Assembly: GCA_031283145.1 (NCBI GenBank)
Contig: JAITCJ010000199.1
Location: 1-6,823, forward strand
DNA from: Holophagales bacterium
GTDB taxonomy: Bacteria; Acidobacteriota; Holophagae; Holophagales; Holophagaceae
DNA length: 6,823 bases
Direction of reading: 5' to 3'
Numbering within the stretch: the first letter of the stretch is position 1; each line of letters starts with the position of its first letter. Of this stretch, positions 1 to 5,878 are shown in pieces. The translations under genes were made by a program, and so were the position numbers. The notes below the pieces were generated by a model, which saw only the letters and a program-made list of their open reading frames with translations, was not told the DNA's origin and made no database searches.

Positions 1-155
1 TGCTGAACTAATCTTGAATAAGTCCGTGCGGCTTCTTCGTATTTGCCTTCATCGAAAGCCTTATTGGCGCGATATAGATTACAGCCGGTTGATACAGCGA
101 GAACAGCGGTCAATGCTGTTATGTAAAATGGTGACGCGTGGCGTTTTAAAGGCAT
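1..155 (-). CDS. N-terminal part of TPR-containing lipoprotein, probable PilQ-type secretin (runs off left edge)
   Basis: Only the first 51 codons are in the window. Seen: a lipoprotein signal peptide with a basic start (Lys4, Arg5, His6), a hydrophobic core at about residues 9-22 and a lipobox V-S-T-G-C with Cys25 as the predicted lipidated residue. A segment like the start of a tetratricopeptide repeat follows at once (YRANKAFDEGKYEEAARTYS, residues 28-47). ATG 155 is the only usable start, because the frame meets the pilP stop codon nine codons upstream and no other ATG, GTG or TTG lies between. The ribosome site is weak. It follows pilP by 24 nt as the last visible member of the pilM-N-O-P run, where PilQ is expected. 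PilQ is the outer-membrane secretin that lets the pilus out. An N-terminal lipobox plus TPR in front of a secretin is something I recall from Acidobacteriota-type PilQ/GspD proteins. The secretin domain itself lies outside the window, so a PilF/PilW-like TPR pilotin remains possible. Confidence 0.7.
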   Translation of the reverse strand, partial: MPLKRHASPFYITALTAVLAVSTGCNLYRANKAFDEGKYEEAARTYSRLVQ

Positions 156-179
156 GTGGAACCGTCCGTTTTCATTTGA

Positions 180-884
180 CTAGAAAAAGTTTGTGACTTG
201 TTGGTTCTGGCCGGAAGCCTGACCAGACGCGCCTAATTGAATCTTGATAGTGAATTTCAAATCTTGAAATTTTGTGTTTTGAAAAATAGCTTCTTCCTCA
301 CCTAAAACTGTAAGCTTCCAATTTGTTGTAACCTCGTCGCCGACAACAAAGAAATCAACATCGTCGCCCTTTTGGAACGCGCCTTTCCTGGGGCCGTTAA
401 ATCCTTGCAGTATGGCAATAAATCTGTAGGTCGATGGCTTAGCCCTGTCTTCTTTATCAATAGCGGCCTTTCGTTCCGCTGCGGCTATCTCAGCCGCTGT
501 GGGCGGCGGCTTTGGCGGAGGGGGAGGCTGTGGCGGGGGGGGAGGGGGAGGGGGAGGGGGAGGTGAATCAAAAACGAACAGATCACGAAACATCCGGCTT
601 TCGCTTGGAAGTTCTCCGGCTTTGTGAAGTCCGGCAAGATTTGGCAATTTCTGTAGAGCGGCCGTTTGAGCGTCTTCCAAAGGCTGACCAACGATATTGC
701 GGGTGGCGCTGGTTCGCTTTTTGTTTGAGGCGCTGCTACCAGCGCTTGCGCTTGGGGCAAAAAGTTCGTACCCGAGATAACCCAGCACCAACAGGAAGAT
801 ACCCAGCGCCATTTGCGTTTTGCGATTGGATTTCAATTCCTGGAGCCATATGTTGATTTTGCCGCTGCTCTGAGATGCGCTCAT
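180..884 (-). CDS. pilP: PilP-like type IV pilus periplasmic bridge protein with polyproline linker
   Basis: This 234-residue protein is predicted to be anchored in the inner membrane and to link the PilN/PilO complex to the secretin. Seen: a short cytoplasmic N-terminus, one membrane segment at about residues 25-42, a Ser/Ala-rich stretch, a low-complexity bridge of 19 prolines in 21 residues (108-128, blocks of 11, 5 and 3 broken by Gln119 and Lys125), an Ala/Glu/Lys-rich helix (130-148), and a C-terminal beta-rich domain (about 151-215) with the spacing GAFQKGDDVDFFVVGDEV. That domain has the layout of the PilP/GspC homology region. A Gln/Ser/Gly-rich tail closes the protein. Classical PilP is a lipoprotein of about 175 residues; this one has a membrane helix instead, closer to GspC in layout. 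Its start overlaps the pilO stop (ATGA), with AGGAGG 4 nt upstream. The family call rests on operon position and domain layout, not on a diagnostic motif. Confidence 0.8.
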   Translation of the reverse strand: MSASQSSGKINIWLQELKSNRKTQMALGIFLLVLGYLGYELFAPSASAGSSASNKKRTSATRNIVGQPLEDAQTAALQKLPNLAGLHKAGELPSESRMFRDLFVFDSPPPPPPPPPPPQPPPPPKPPPTAAEIAAAERKAAIDKEDRAKPSTYRFIAILQGFNGPRKGAFQKGDDVDFFVVGDEVTTNWKLTVLGEEEAIFQNTKFQDLKFTIKIQLGASGQASGQNQQVTNFF

Positions 885-1468
885 GACGCCTCCTCAGCGG
901 ATATTGAGCGAATATCGGAGGCTTGTCTGAAAGCCCGCAGCACTACAGTTAATCGCCCTCCTTCTGTACTCTCGTCCAATTTCACGCTGGACGCGCCAAA
1001 TGGCTGGTCGCTGCCTTCCAAGGCAAGCATGAAAGTTTTTAAATTATTATAGACCCCAACAACGGTAAATTCAACGTCTATGCTCTCAATACCAGTGTTT
1101 TTTGCCCCGTCCTTATTTGGGGTGCCATATTTTATAGAGGGAAGCCTTAAGCCGGATTCATTGGCAAGTTTGAATAAGGTTTTTCTCAGGCTGTATTGAA
1201 GGTCGCCGATATTGCCTTTTGGCATATGCTCCTCAAGGTCGGCGATGCGCTGCCGCCCTGCTTGTATTCGATCCATCATGGTTTGATATTCAGACAATTC
1301 ACGAAGTTGTCTGTCCAAGCCGACTTGAGCTTCTTGGGCTGATTTACGCTCTTTGGCAGCCTTTCCTGATGCGTTTGGAAGAAGGAAAATAGCCACAAGT
1401 ATTGCCAAAACGCCAAGGCCTATACCAAGCCAGAGGCGATGGCAGCTTGATTTCATACTGATATTCAT
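881..1468 (-). CDS. pilO: PilO-like type IV pilus inner-membrane platform protein
   Basis: This 195-residue bitopic membrane protein has a short basic cytoplasmic tail, one strongly hydrophobic segment at about residues 12-30, a charged region of coiled-coil character rich in Lys, Glu, Gln and Arg (about 37-82), and a C-terminal domain (about 88-182) whose strand-helix pattern fits the ferredoxin-like fold of PilO: SIDVEFTVVGVYNNLKTFML, then a strand ending in VVLRAF. PilO pairs with PilN through the coiled coils and positions the PilM/PilN complex under the PilP-secretin bridge. Its ATG overlaps the pilN stop by 4 nt (ATGA). GGAGG lies 6 nt upstream, inside codons for the glycine run that ends PilN. 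An in-frame Met5 is an alternative start but has no comparable ribosome site. Length and order between pilN and pilP fit the family. Sequence alone would only suggest a bitopic coiled-coil protein, so the call depends partly on context. Confidence 0.85.
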   Translation of the reverse strand: MNISMKSSCHRLWLGIGLGVLAILVAIFLLPNASGKAAKERKSAQEAQVGLDRQLRELSEYQTMMDRIQAGRQRIADLEEHMPKGNIGDLQYSLRKTLFKLANESGLRLPSIKYGTPNKDGAKNTGIESIDVEFTVVGVYNNLKTFMLALEGSDQPFGASSVKLDESTEGGRLTVVLRAFRQASDIRSISAEEAS

Positions 1469-2280
1469 AGCCTGCCTCCCCCGCCTGACTGGCGCGGCGT
1501 CGGGGCACGGCGCGTTGGTCTGTTGTTCCTTCCTGTATCATTCGCGGGAGGGGGCGGATTCTGAGGCGGGGGGGTTGCTTGAGTCGTTACAGACCGCTCA
1601 ATATTTTTCTGTCCTTGAGGTTCAGCCTTTGGCTGGGCCGGACTAACAGCGCCGGATTGAGACGCCTTTCGCTCAGGACCGTACTTGGGCAACAATTCAT
1701 ATGGCGGCGGTTCGGTATTTAACAGCAATGTGTAATCAAATTCTATAGCGTCCCTTGAATTTGTTATTTCGGCCTCGCGCTCCAAAACAATTTGAGCGAA
1801 AGCAGGGTTCCCTTGGAGAGATTCTATAAAAAGCGCTTCGGCGCCCTGATTTTTAGCCTCGCCGCGCAATTTGAGCTGCACGGTTTGATCAACGCCCCTT
1901 GTGCGCTGAATACTCTTAATGCGTACATCCTGCACAAGGCTGCGTTCAAGCTCGGCAGTAATTCTGGACCAAGGCAGCGCGCGTTCCATCAAAATACGTT
2001 CAGCAAGCCTCCATCGGGGCATTTCCTGTTCAACTTTGATTTCACGAAGTTCGTCTAATACCTTAGCTTGCTGGCGCTGCGCGCTGCGCGCCTGATCCGT
2101 AATTGCCACAGTCCTTTGACCCGCCCTGTCGGCCTCTTTATATGCTCTTAGTGTGGCGACAACTGAAATGCCCAAGCCAATGGTCCCTATGGCGAAAACA
2201 ATCCAGGCAATGGCTACGTGACGCAATCGCCAGAGCGTTGGGGGGGGGGCAAGATTCAGCTTAATTACCTGGACGCCCAT
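1465..2280 (-). CDS. pilN: PilN-like type IV pilus assembly protein with Pro/Gly-rich C-terminal tail
   Basis: This 271-residue protein begins VIKLNLAPPPTLWRLR (residues 5-20), matching the PilN pattern of a short cytoplasmic Asn-Leu motif that docks into PilM, followed by basic residues. A membrane segment follows at about 21-44, then a helical coiled-coil-like region (48-86), a periplasmic PilN-type domain (about 90-190, including the strand-helix unit VQLKLRGEAKNQGAEALFIE) and a disordered tail of about 80 residues rich in Pro, Gln, Arg and Gly that ends in GGGGRL. Typical PilN is about 180-210 residues, so the tail is an extension. The start shares one base with the pilM-like stop (TGATG) and has GGAGG 7 nt upstream. 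Codons 11-14 contain an uninterrupted run of ten C, a possible slippage site. The role is the inner-membrane platform, joining cytoplasmic PilM to PilO. The assignment is good from motif, topology and operon order. Confidence 0.87.
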   Translation of the reverse strand: MGVQVIKLNLAPPPTLWRLRHVAIAWIVFAIGTIGLGISVVATLRAYKEADRAGQRTVAITDQARSAQRQQAKVLDELREIKVEQEMPRWRLAERILMERALPWSRITAELERSLVQDVRIKSIQRTRGVDQTVQLKLRGEAKNQGAEALFIESLQGNPAFAQIVLEREAEITNSRDAIEFDYTLLLNTEPPPYELLPKYGPERKASQSGAVSPAQPKAEPQGQKNIERSVTTQATPPPQNPPPPANDTGRNNRPTRRAPTPRQSGGGGRL

Positions 2281-3011
2281 CAGATGGCCTCCCGGCTTGG
2301 TATTATGGATTCAAATACTTTGTGGGGGATGGGGCCGGTCGGCCAATTGTCAGGCCCCCACACCAGGAGTTCCATTGGCGTCCTGCCGTCCCTTTGAAGA
2401 TACGCGACAGTCGGCTCAATGCGCTCATACATCCAAGTGCTGATATTGGCGGCGTCCGGCCATTGGCGGACGAGTGATAAAGTTCGGCCCCAGGTTGCGA
2501 TGCTTCCTGTGAATTTGCCGTTTTCCGTTTGGCAGAGTGATAACAGGACTCCGGGTTTTTCACGTGTTGGCGCGGCTCTGTTGTAGAGCCACAGCCATCG
2601 CGGAATCATTACGTGAATTGGTTTTCCCAACTTCGCGGCCAGGTTGATCCACGTTTCCTGAAGAGTCATGGGCATACCGGCCAGAAGCCAGCCCTGCTCA
2701 CCTAATGAAAGCCCTTGCACGGCATATGTGCCTTCCACTGCAAGAGATTGACCATATTTCCATCTGAAAAACGACTCCCTGGCTTCGGCTCCTTTTGGAA
2801 CTTCAGCAATATCTTTAACAATAACGGACGGGGCTATGAGGTCGTCCAAAATCCACTTTGTCGGCCCGGCGGGAATGGAAGTCAAAGCCAGAGCCAACTG
2901 GTCTTCTGTTGGAAGTCTTTCGGTAATTCTAACCTTGCCGCCAATCGCAAGCATGTTTGGTTCTATCCAGACTATATTCCCAAGTGAGGCTTTTATGGGA
3001 AACAAGCTCAT
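2280..3011 (-). CDS. pilM: Compact, degenerate PilM-like actin-fold protein
   Basis: In type IV pilus operons the gene before pilN encodes PilM, a cytoplasmic FtsA-like protein that binds the PilN tail. This product is soluble, with no signal peptide or membrane segment. Read from ATG 3011 it has 243 residues, against about 350 for usual PilM. Seen: an N-terminal strand pair (LGNIVWIEPNMLAIGGKVRI), a segment with RWKYGQSL at about 82-89 resembling the RxxL/amphipathic stretch of acidobacterial PilM-like proteins, a strand-helix-strand unit (about 108-144, GWLLAGMPMTLQETW onward) and a second-subdomain strand pair (about 155-180, LLSLCQTENGKFTGSIATWG). The FtsA/PilM nucleotide-binding signatures (DxG phosphate 1 loop, GG adenosine loop) are not recognisable, so ATP binding is doubtful. 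An in-frame ATG at 3023 would add four residues. I prefer 3011 because GGGGA lies about 5 nt before it and the predicted transcript start is near 3034. A GspL-like cytoplasmic domain is a related alternative. Confidence 0.7.
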   Translation of the reverse strand: MSLFPIKASLGNIVWIEPNMLAIGGKVRITERLPTEDQLALALTSIPAGPTKWILDDLIAPSVIVKDIAEVPKGAEARESFFRWKYGQSLAVEGTYAVQGLSLGEQGWLLAGMPMTLQETWINLAAKLGKPIHVMIPRWLWLYNRAAPTREKPGVLLSLCQTENGKFTGSIATWGRTLSLVRQWPDAANISTWMYERIEPTVAYLQRDGRTPMELLVWGPDNWPTGPIPHKVFESIIPSREAI

Positions 3012-3040
3012 GACAGTCCCCATCTTTGTGGTGACAAAGC

Positions 3041-3067
3041 ATTATAGCCATGCGGCGCATTCGTCAA
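3041..3067 (-). promoter_or_regulatory. Sigma70-like promoter of the pil operon
   Basis: On the minus strand a perfect TATAAT (3046-3041) is preceded by TTGACG (3067-3062), which matches the -35 consensus at five of six positions. The spacer is 15 bp, shorter than the ideal 17. Transcription would start near 3034, leaving about 22 nt before the preferred pilM start at 3011. The spacer holds ATGCGCCGCAT, a 5-bp inverted repeat around one base, which could be an operator or chance. No promoter-like break is seen between the overlapping pil genes, so this is the likely promoter for the operon. Confidence 0.5.
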
Positions 3068-3356
3068 ATTTTGGCATGTCAGGTCAAAGGACAAAGCGAC
3101 TCCAATGCGGTTGCAAAGGAAATAAGTTTAACGTCAATTAGTCTTACCCCCAAGTAGTTAAGCAGGCTGTGTCCCACAAAAAGGGTCCGACTAGCATGAA
3201 ATGAAGTAAACAGGAATAATGTTCCCTGATATTGTCGGGTTTAAGAGAATTATGACAACTCAAGGTAATTGAAAAACTCCAATTTTGATCACATATGTGT
3301 GGTCGGACAGTCTTCCCGAGAGGGGAATTTGTGTGTGTTGGAAATGATCGGGAGGG

Positions 3357-3409
3357 TATGGCCGTTCAAGTTTTTGTGGTTGAACGGCTATACTGCGTAT
3401 TGCTTGTAG
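3357..3409. repeat. Stem-loop repeat, copy A
   Basis: A stem-loop of 9 perfect base pairs (3361-3369 with 3380-3388) extends outward through one G·T pair and three further pairs to 3357-3392, around a 10-nt loop rich in T (GTTTTTGTGG). The sequence continues into GCGTATTGCTTG (3395-3406). By direct ungapped comparison, 3357-3409 matches 5657-5709 at 40 of 53 positions. No run of U follows the stem on either strand, so it is not an ordinary intrinsic terminator. It resembles a REP- or MITE-type intergenic element. See copy B upstream of the fucosidase gene. Confidence 0.75.
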
Positions 3410-3531
3410 GTTGTACAGTCAATATAGCAATTTTAGTTGGTGTAATCCATGCTTATGGCTTCTGAATCCAATTTAATCAATATGTTTCGCATGATTGCAT
3501 TGTGAGCTTTGGACTACAAAAACCAAAACTG

Positions 3532-3558
3532 CAATAAAAGCGAAAATTGTTATAGTGT
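3532..3558. repeat. 27-nt repeat with TATAGT core, copy A
   Basis: This stretch matches 5879-5905 at 23 of 27 positions in the same orientation. Its centre reads GCGAAAATTGTTATAGTGT. On the plus strand TATAGT looks like a -10 element, but no good -35 lies at the right distance. It sits about 150 nt to the right of stem-loop copy A, the same order as at copy B, so the two motifs may be the two ends of one element. Confidence 0.65.
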
Positions 3559-3588
3559 GGGGCGGTGAGTCGGTTGGTTTAGATACAG

Positions 3589-3607
3589 ACACCGCTTACT
3601 GCGGTGT
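3589..3607 (-). terminator. Hairpin over the fucosidase stop codon, weak terminator candidate
   Basis: ACACCGC (3589-3595) and GCGGTGT (3601-3607) form a perfect 7-bp inverted repeat. The 5-nt loop contains the TAA stop of the GH29 gene. A competing pairing of GCGGTG (3562-3567) with CACCGC (3590-3595) is also possible. No U-tract follows on the minus strand, so intrinsic termination is not well supported. The hairpin could instead protect the mRNA 3' end or be a product of codon content. Confidence 0.25.
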
Positions 3608-5569
3608 AAGTGTCAGCGTTCTGGGACGCAGATATTCTCCGCCGTTGGATTTCCCTTTTAGCCTGATGACATGATCGCCTGCGGTGAGTGTAATCGCCCT
3701 CTCTGACGGAGACACGCTGCCCAGGGTAGTACCTGACGCGGAGGAATAGCTCATGTCATAGCCGACACCGTCAATCTCAAGCGTAACAACTCCCGAACTG
3801 CCGGAACCATTATACGCAAGCGAAAAATTGAATGCTTTTTGCTCACGTAGTCTCACATTCCATGTTACATACTGGTCGGCGCTCTTCCAGTCGTAAAGGT
3901 AGTTGTTGTTCACCTTGCCATCGCCATTGGAAAAGGCTCCGGTCAGTATCGCGTCAAAGGCTTGCAATTCGTTTTTAGCTTTTGGGTCGAGCAGCCTTTG
4001 CTTGAACGCCTTGTACACGCCCTTCAACGTGAGGACGATAACGGTGCTTGAGGTATCGGGACAGTCAGCGGGGACGTCTATCTTTATGTCTTTGCCCACT
4101 TGTGAATGAGTAAGCGCCTGGCCCGTGGAAAGAATGTTCGCGCTTTGGATGTCAGCGCTAAGGCTTCCAAGCCACAGTACGCCGCCGCTTGGCCACTGGT
4201 GGACGTGCAGATAGAGTTTGTCGCCTTTTTTGGTGATCACACCCCAGTTGGGAATGGGAATGTCATTGGCGCGCGTTGCGCCATAAATAGATTCACCATT
4301 TTTGTCCATCCACGCGCCTATGGCGCTGAATATACCAGCGTCTCTGGGGTCCCATTTTCCATTGCCCATAGGGCCGACATTCATCAGGACATTTCCGCCT
4401 TTGGAAGCGGCGGTGGCCAGCAGCCGGATAAAATGCTCTGGCGGTTTATGCGAATTGTCGGTTGAGCTATAGCCGTAAGAGTTGTTGGTCGTAGGGATGG
4501 TCTCCCAATATTCATCCGCCAGCGGGAAGAGAAAAGCCGCCCGGTCGCTTGAGTTCACATAATCGCCCAACTGGTAGCCCTCCCATCTTGCGAGGCGCCC
4601 ATTTATAACCACGTCAGTTTTCAATTTGCGGAGCGTGCGGCAGACGGCGATATTCTGGTAGAGTGGCAGCTTGTGGGGCGTGTCGAACCACATGATGTCC
4701 GGTTCGTATTTTTTTACCAGTTCCTCAGCCTGCTTTAACGATTTTGAATTTAGGTAATAATCGGCCTTGACCAAAAAGCCCTTATAACTATCATCATTCC
4801 ACCATTTGGCCGTTCCAAGCAACAGGTCGCCGCCGGGGTTTTTTCCGGCGTCAAAGCCGTTGATGCTCCTGAAGTCATCCCAATCGTTGCCGGGCGCGAA
4901 AGGGTGTTCCCAATCGAACGCGTGGGAATAGTAGAAGCCGAATTTGACGCCGTACTTTTTTGCGGCCGCCCGCAGCTCCGCCATCGGATCGCGGTTCTTG
5001 TCGAATGACGTCATCCGCATATCGTAGGTGGGGCAATCGGCGTCATAAGAAGGGTAATCGGGCCGGGGCCTGTAAACGTCGGAGTGCCACATCGCAAAGC
5101 CGTCGTGGTGCTTTGCCGTAACTACAAAATATTTCATCCCCGCTTTCTTGACCTGCCGCATCCATTCATCCGCGTTGAACTCAGCGGGGTTAAAGGTTTT
5201 TACCACCTTGTTTTTGTACTCAGCCGCCGGAATTTTCGCAATCCGCATTATGTGTTCAGCGTAGCCGCTATAAGATGTGCCATTCCACTTGCTTGCCAAC
5301 AGGGAATATGGCCCCCAGTGTACAAAACAGCCGAACTTTGCTTCGTTGAACCAGTCCATCCTGGCTTGCAGGGTCTTCTGTGACTCCCTCCACCATCCAT
5401 TCAGGGCGTCGAACGCGGCATCGTAATCCTCCCGCAAGTCCATGCTGCCAGGCTCCAGACCCTGCTCTCCGCCATAATCTGGTTTGTTCATAATGACCTT
5501 GTCGCACCCTGACAGCGCGAGAGCCAGCGCTGCTCCAATCCAGAAGAATTTTGAAAAGAATACGCTCAT
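3596..5569 (-). CDS. Lipoprotein alpha-L-fucosidase, glycoside hydrolase family 29
   Basis: This 657-residue enzyme is predicted to cleave terminal alpha-L-fucose from glycans by the retaining GH29 mechanism outside the cytoplasm. Seen: a lipoprotein signal (FFSKFFW, hydrophobic core, lipobox L-S-G-C, Cys22), then the GH29 barrel with KFGCFVHWGPYS (78-89), KYFVVTAKHHDGFAMWHSDV (146-165), FGFYYSHAFDW (210-220), PDIMWFD (290-296, Asp296 the likely nucleophile), ADEYWETIPTTNNSYGYS (351-368) and SKGGNVLMNVGPMGNG (389-404). The acid/base Glu cannot be fixed from sequence alone; Glu353 and Glu356 lie in the right region. A beta-rich C-terminal domain (about 550-655, ending in GDHVIRLKGKS and LTLTP) looks like a carbohydrate-binding module. 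Asp23 follows the lipid Cys; in Escherichia coli this would favour inner-membrane retention, but the rule may not hold here. The start is fixed by an in-frame TGA three codons upstream and by AGGAG just before ATG. The gene is single, with structured intergenic DNA on both sides. Confidence 0.93.
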   Translation of the reverse strand: MSVFFSKFFWIGAALALALSGCDKVIMNKPDYGGEQGLEPGSMDLREDYDAAFDALNGWWRESQKTLQARMDWFNEAKFGCFVHWGPYSLLASKWNGTSYSGYAEHIMRIAKIPAAEYKNKVVKTFNPAEFNADEWMRQVKKAGMKYFVVTAKHHDGFAMWHSDVYRPRPDYPSYDADCPTYDMRMTSFDKNRDPMAELRAAAKKYGVKFGFYYSHAFDWEHPFAPGNDWDDFRSINGFDAGKNPGGDLLLGTAKWWNDDSYKGFLVKADYYLNSKSLKQAEELVKKYEPDIMWFDTPHKLPLYQNIAVCRTLRKLKTDVVINGRLARWEGYQLGDYVNSSDRAAFLFPLADEYWETIPTTNNSYGYSSTDNSHKPPEHFIRLLATAASKGGNVLMNVGPMGNGKWDPRDAGIFSAIGAWMDKNGESIYGATRANDIPIPNWGVITKKGDKLYLHVHQWPSGGVLWLGSLSADIQSANILSTGQALTHSQVGKDIKIDVPADCPDTSSTVIVLTLKGVYKAFKQRLLDPKAKNELQAFDAILTGAFSNGDGKVNNNYLYDWKSADQYVTWNVRLREQKAFNFSLAYNGSGSSGVVTLEIDGVGYDMSYSSASGTTLGSVSPSERAITLTAGDHVIRLKGKSNGGEYLRPRTLTLTPQ

Positions 5570-5601
5570 GGCTCCTCAGACAACACACTTCCGTCTTTAA
5601 T

Positions 5602-5632
5602 GATAGCGCCAACGGAGGGCTGCGGATAGCGC
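5602..5632. promoter_or_regulatory. Paired GATAGCGC motifs upstream of the fucosidase gene
   Basis: GATAGCGC occurs at 5602-5609 and again at 5625-5632, 23 bp apart start to start, about two helical turns. The second copy extends into the perfect palindrome TAGCGCTA (5627-5634). The pair lies 33-65 bp upstream of the fucosidase start, a position suited to a repressor or activator site. No regulator gene is present to support this. Confidence 0.3.
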
Positions 5633-5656
5633 TAAATGGTTTTAAGGTTGTTTCAC

Positions 5657-5709
5657 TATAGCGGTTCAACTTTTTGTAGTTGAACTTCTATGTCGGGATT
5701 TGCTTGCAG
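5657..5709. repeat. Stem-loop repeat, copy B
   Basis: A perfect 7-bp stem GTTCAAC/GTTGAAC (5664-5670 with 5679-5685) surrounds the 8-nt loop TTTTTGTA. After a G·T pair and one mismatch, four further pairs (5658-5661 with 5688-5691) close the base. It aligns to 3357-3409 at 40 of 53 positions in the same orientation. Some differences keep pairing: the base opposite T changes from G to A at 3360/5660, and the loop-closing pair changes from G-G in copy A to C-G here. This hints that the fold, not only the sequence, is kept. Confidence 0.75.
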
Positions 5710-5721
5710 AATTGAGATTGA

Positions 5722-5737
5722 CGGTGTTGAAACACCG
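5722..5737. repeat. Short perfect hairpin CGGTGTT/AACACCG
   Basis: CGGTGTT (5722-5728) and AACACCG (5731-5737) are perfect complements around GA. A 2-nt loop is too tight for RNA, so the inner pair would open to give a 4-nt loop. It may equally be a protein-binding DNA palindrome. It lies between stem-loop copy B and the larger inverted-repeat structure. Confidence 0.45.
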
Positions 5738-5748
5738 GCTTGCGAGAG

Positions 5749-5867
5749 GCGGACAGATAATCGTTAAATAATTGACGTGGCGATTTTGCGTATCCAAGTT
5801 TGTACTGCAAATGGATACGCAAGAGAAGTTAATGGCCGCGTATTGCTTGCATGAGTACTCTGTCCGC
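5749..5867. repeat. Nested inverted repeats, possible structured RNA or DNA element
   Basis: The outer arms GCGGACAGA (5749-5757) and TCTGTCCGC (5859-5867) are perfect 9-bp complements. Between them an 11-bp perfect inverted repeat, TTGCGTATCCA (5786-5796) with TGGATACGCAA (5812-5822), encloses a 15-nt loop. GCGTATTGCTTG (5838-5849) exactly repeats the 12 bases at 3395-3406. No coding potential is seen. It could be a folded leader or small RNA, or the interior of a mobile repeat. Confidence 0.5.
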
Positions 5868-5878
5868 TGTTGTGCAGA

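Larger units (their letters stand above)
3024..3595. other. Non-coding region between the pil operon and the fucosidase gene
   Basis: No convincing reading frame lies here on either strand. It contains the pilM promoter at its left end, an imperfect palindrome with a perfect core CACATATGTG (core 3290-3299, full 3287-3304), a small hairpin TTCCC/GGGAA around 3314-3328, a long stem-loop repeat (3357-3409), a second short repeat (3532-3558) and a hairpin that reaches into the end of the fucosidase gene. The part from about 3410 to 3530 is AT-rich and I see nothing assignable in it. Confidence 0.7.

Noticed and set aside
146..175. Nine-codon reading frame overlapping the start of the PilQ-position gene
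   Set aside because: It could be a coupling leader, but there is no ribosome site and a frame this short is expected by chance.
512..856. 114-codon plus-strand frame antisense to pilP
   Set aside because: It mirrors the high-GC proline-coding stretch, has no ribosome site or recognisable domain, and opposes a well-supported gene.
3030..3067. Sigma54 promoter for the pil operon
   Set aside because: No GG and GC pair with the required 10-bp spacing is found, and the TATAAT box fits sigma70 better.
3357..3392. Intrinsic terminator for the fucosidase transcript
   Set aside because: The stem is strong but no U-tract follows it on either strand, and a related copy lies upstream of the same gene, so a repeat element is the better reading.
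4106..4465. 119-codon plus-strand frame inside the fucosidase gene
   Set aside because: It lies wholly antisense to conserved GH29 motifs and has no family features.
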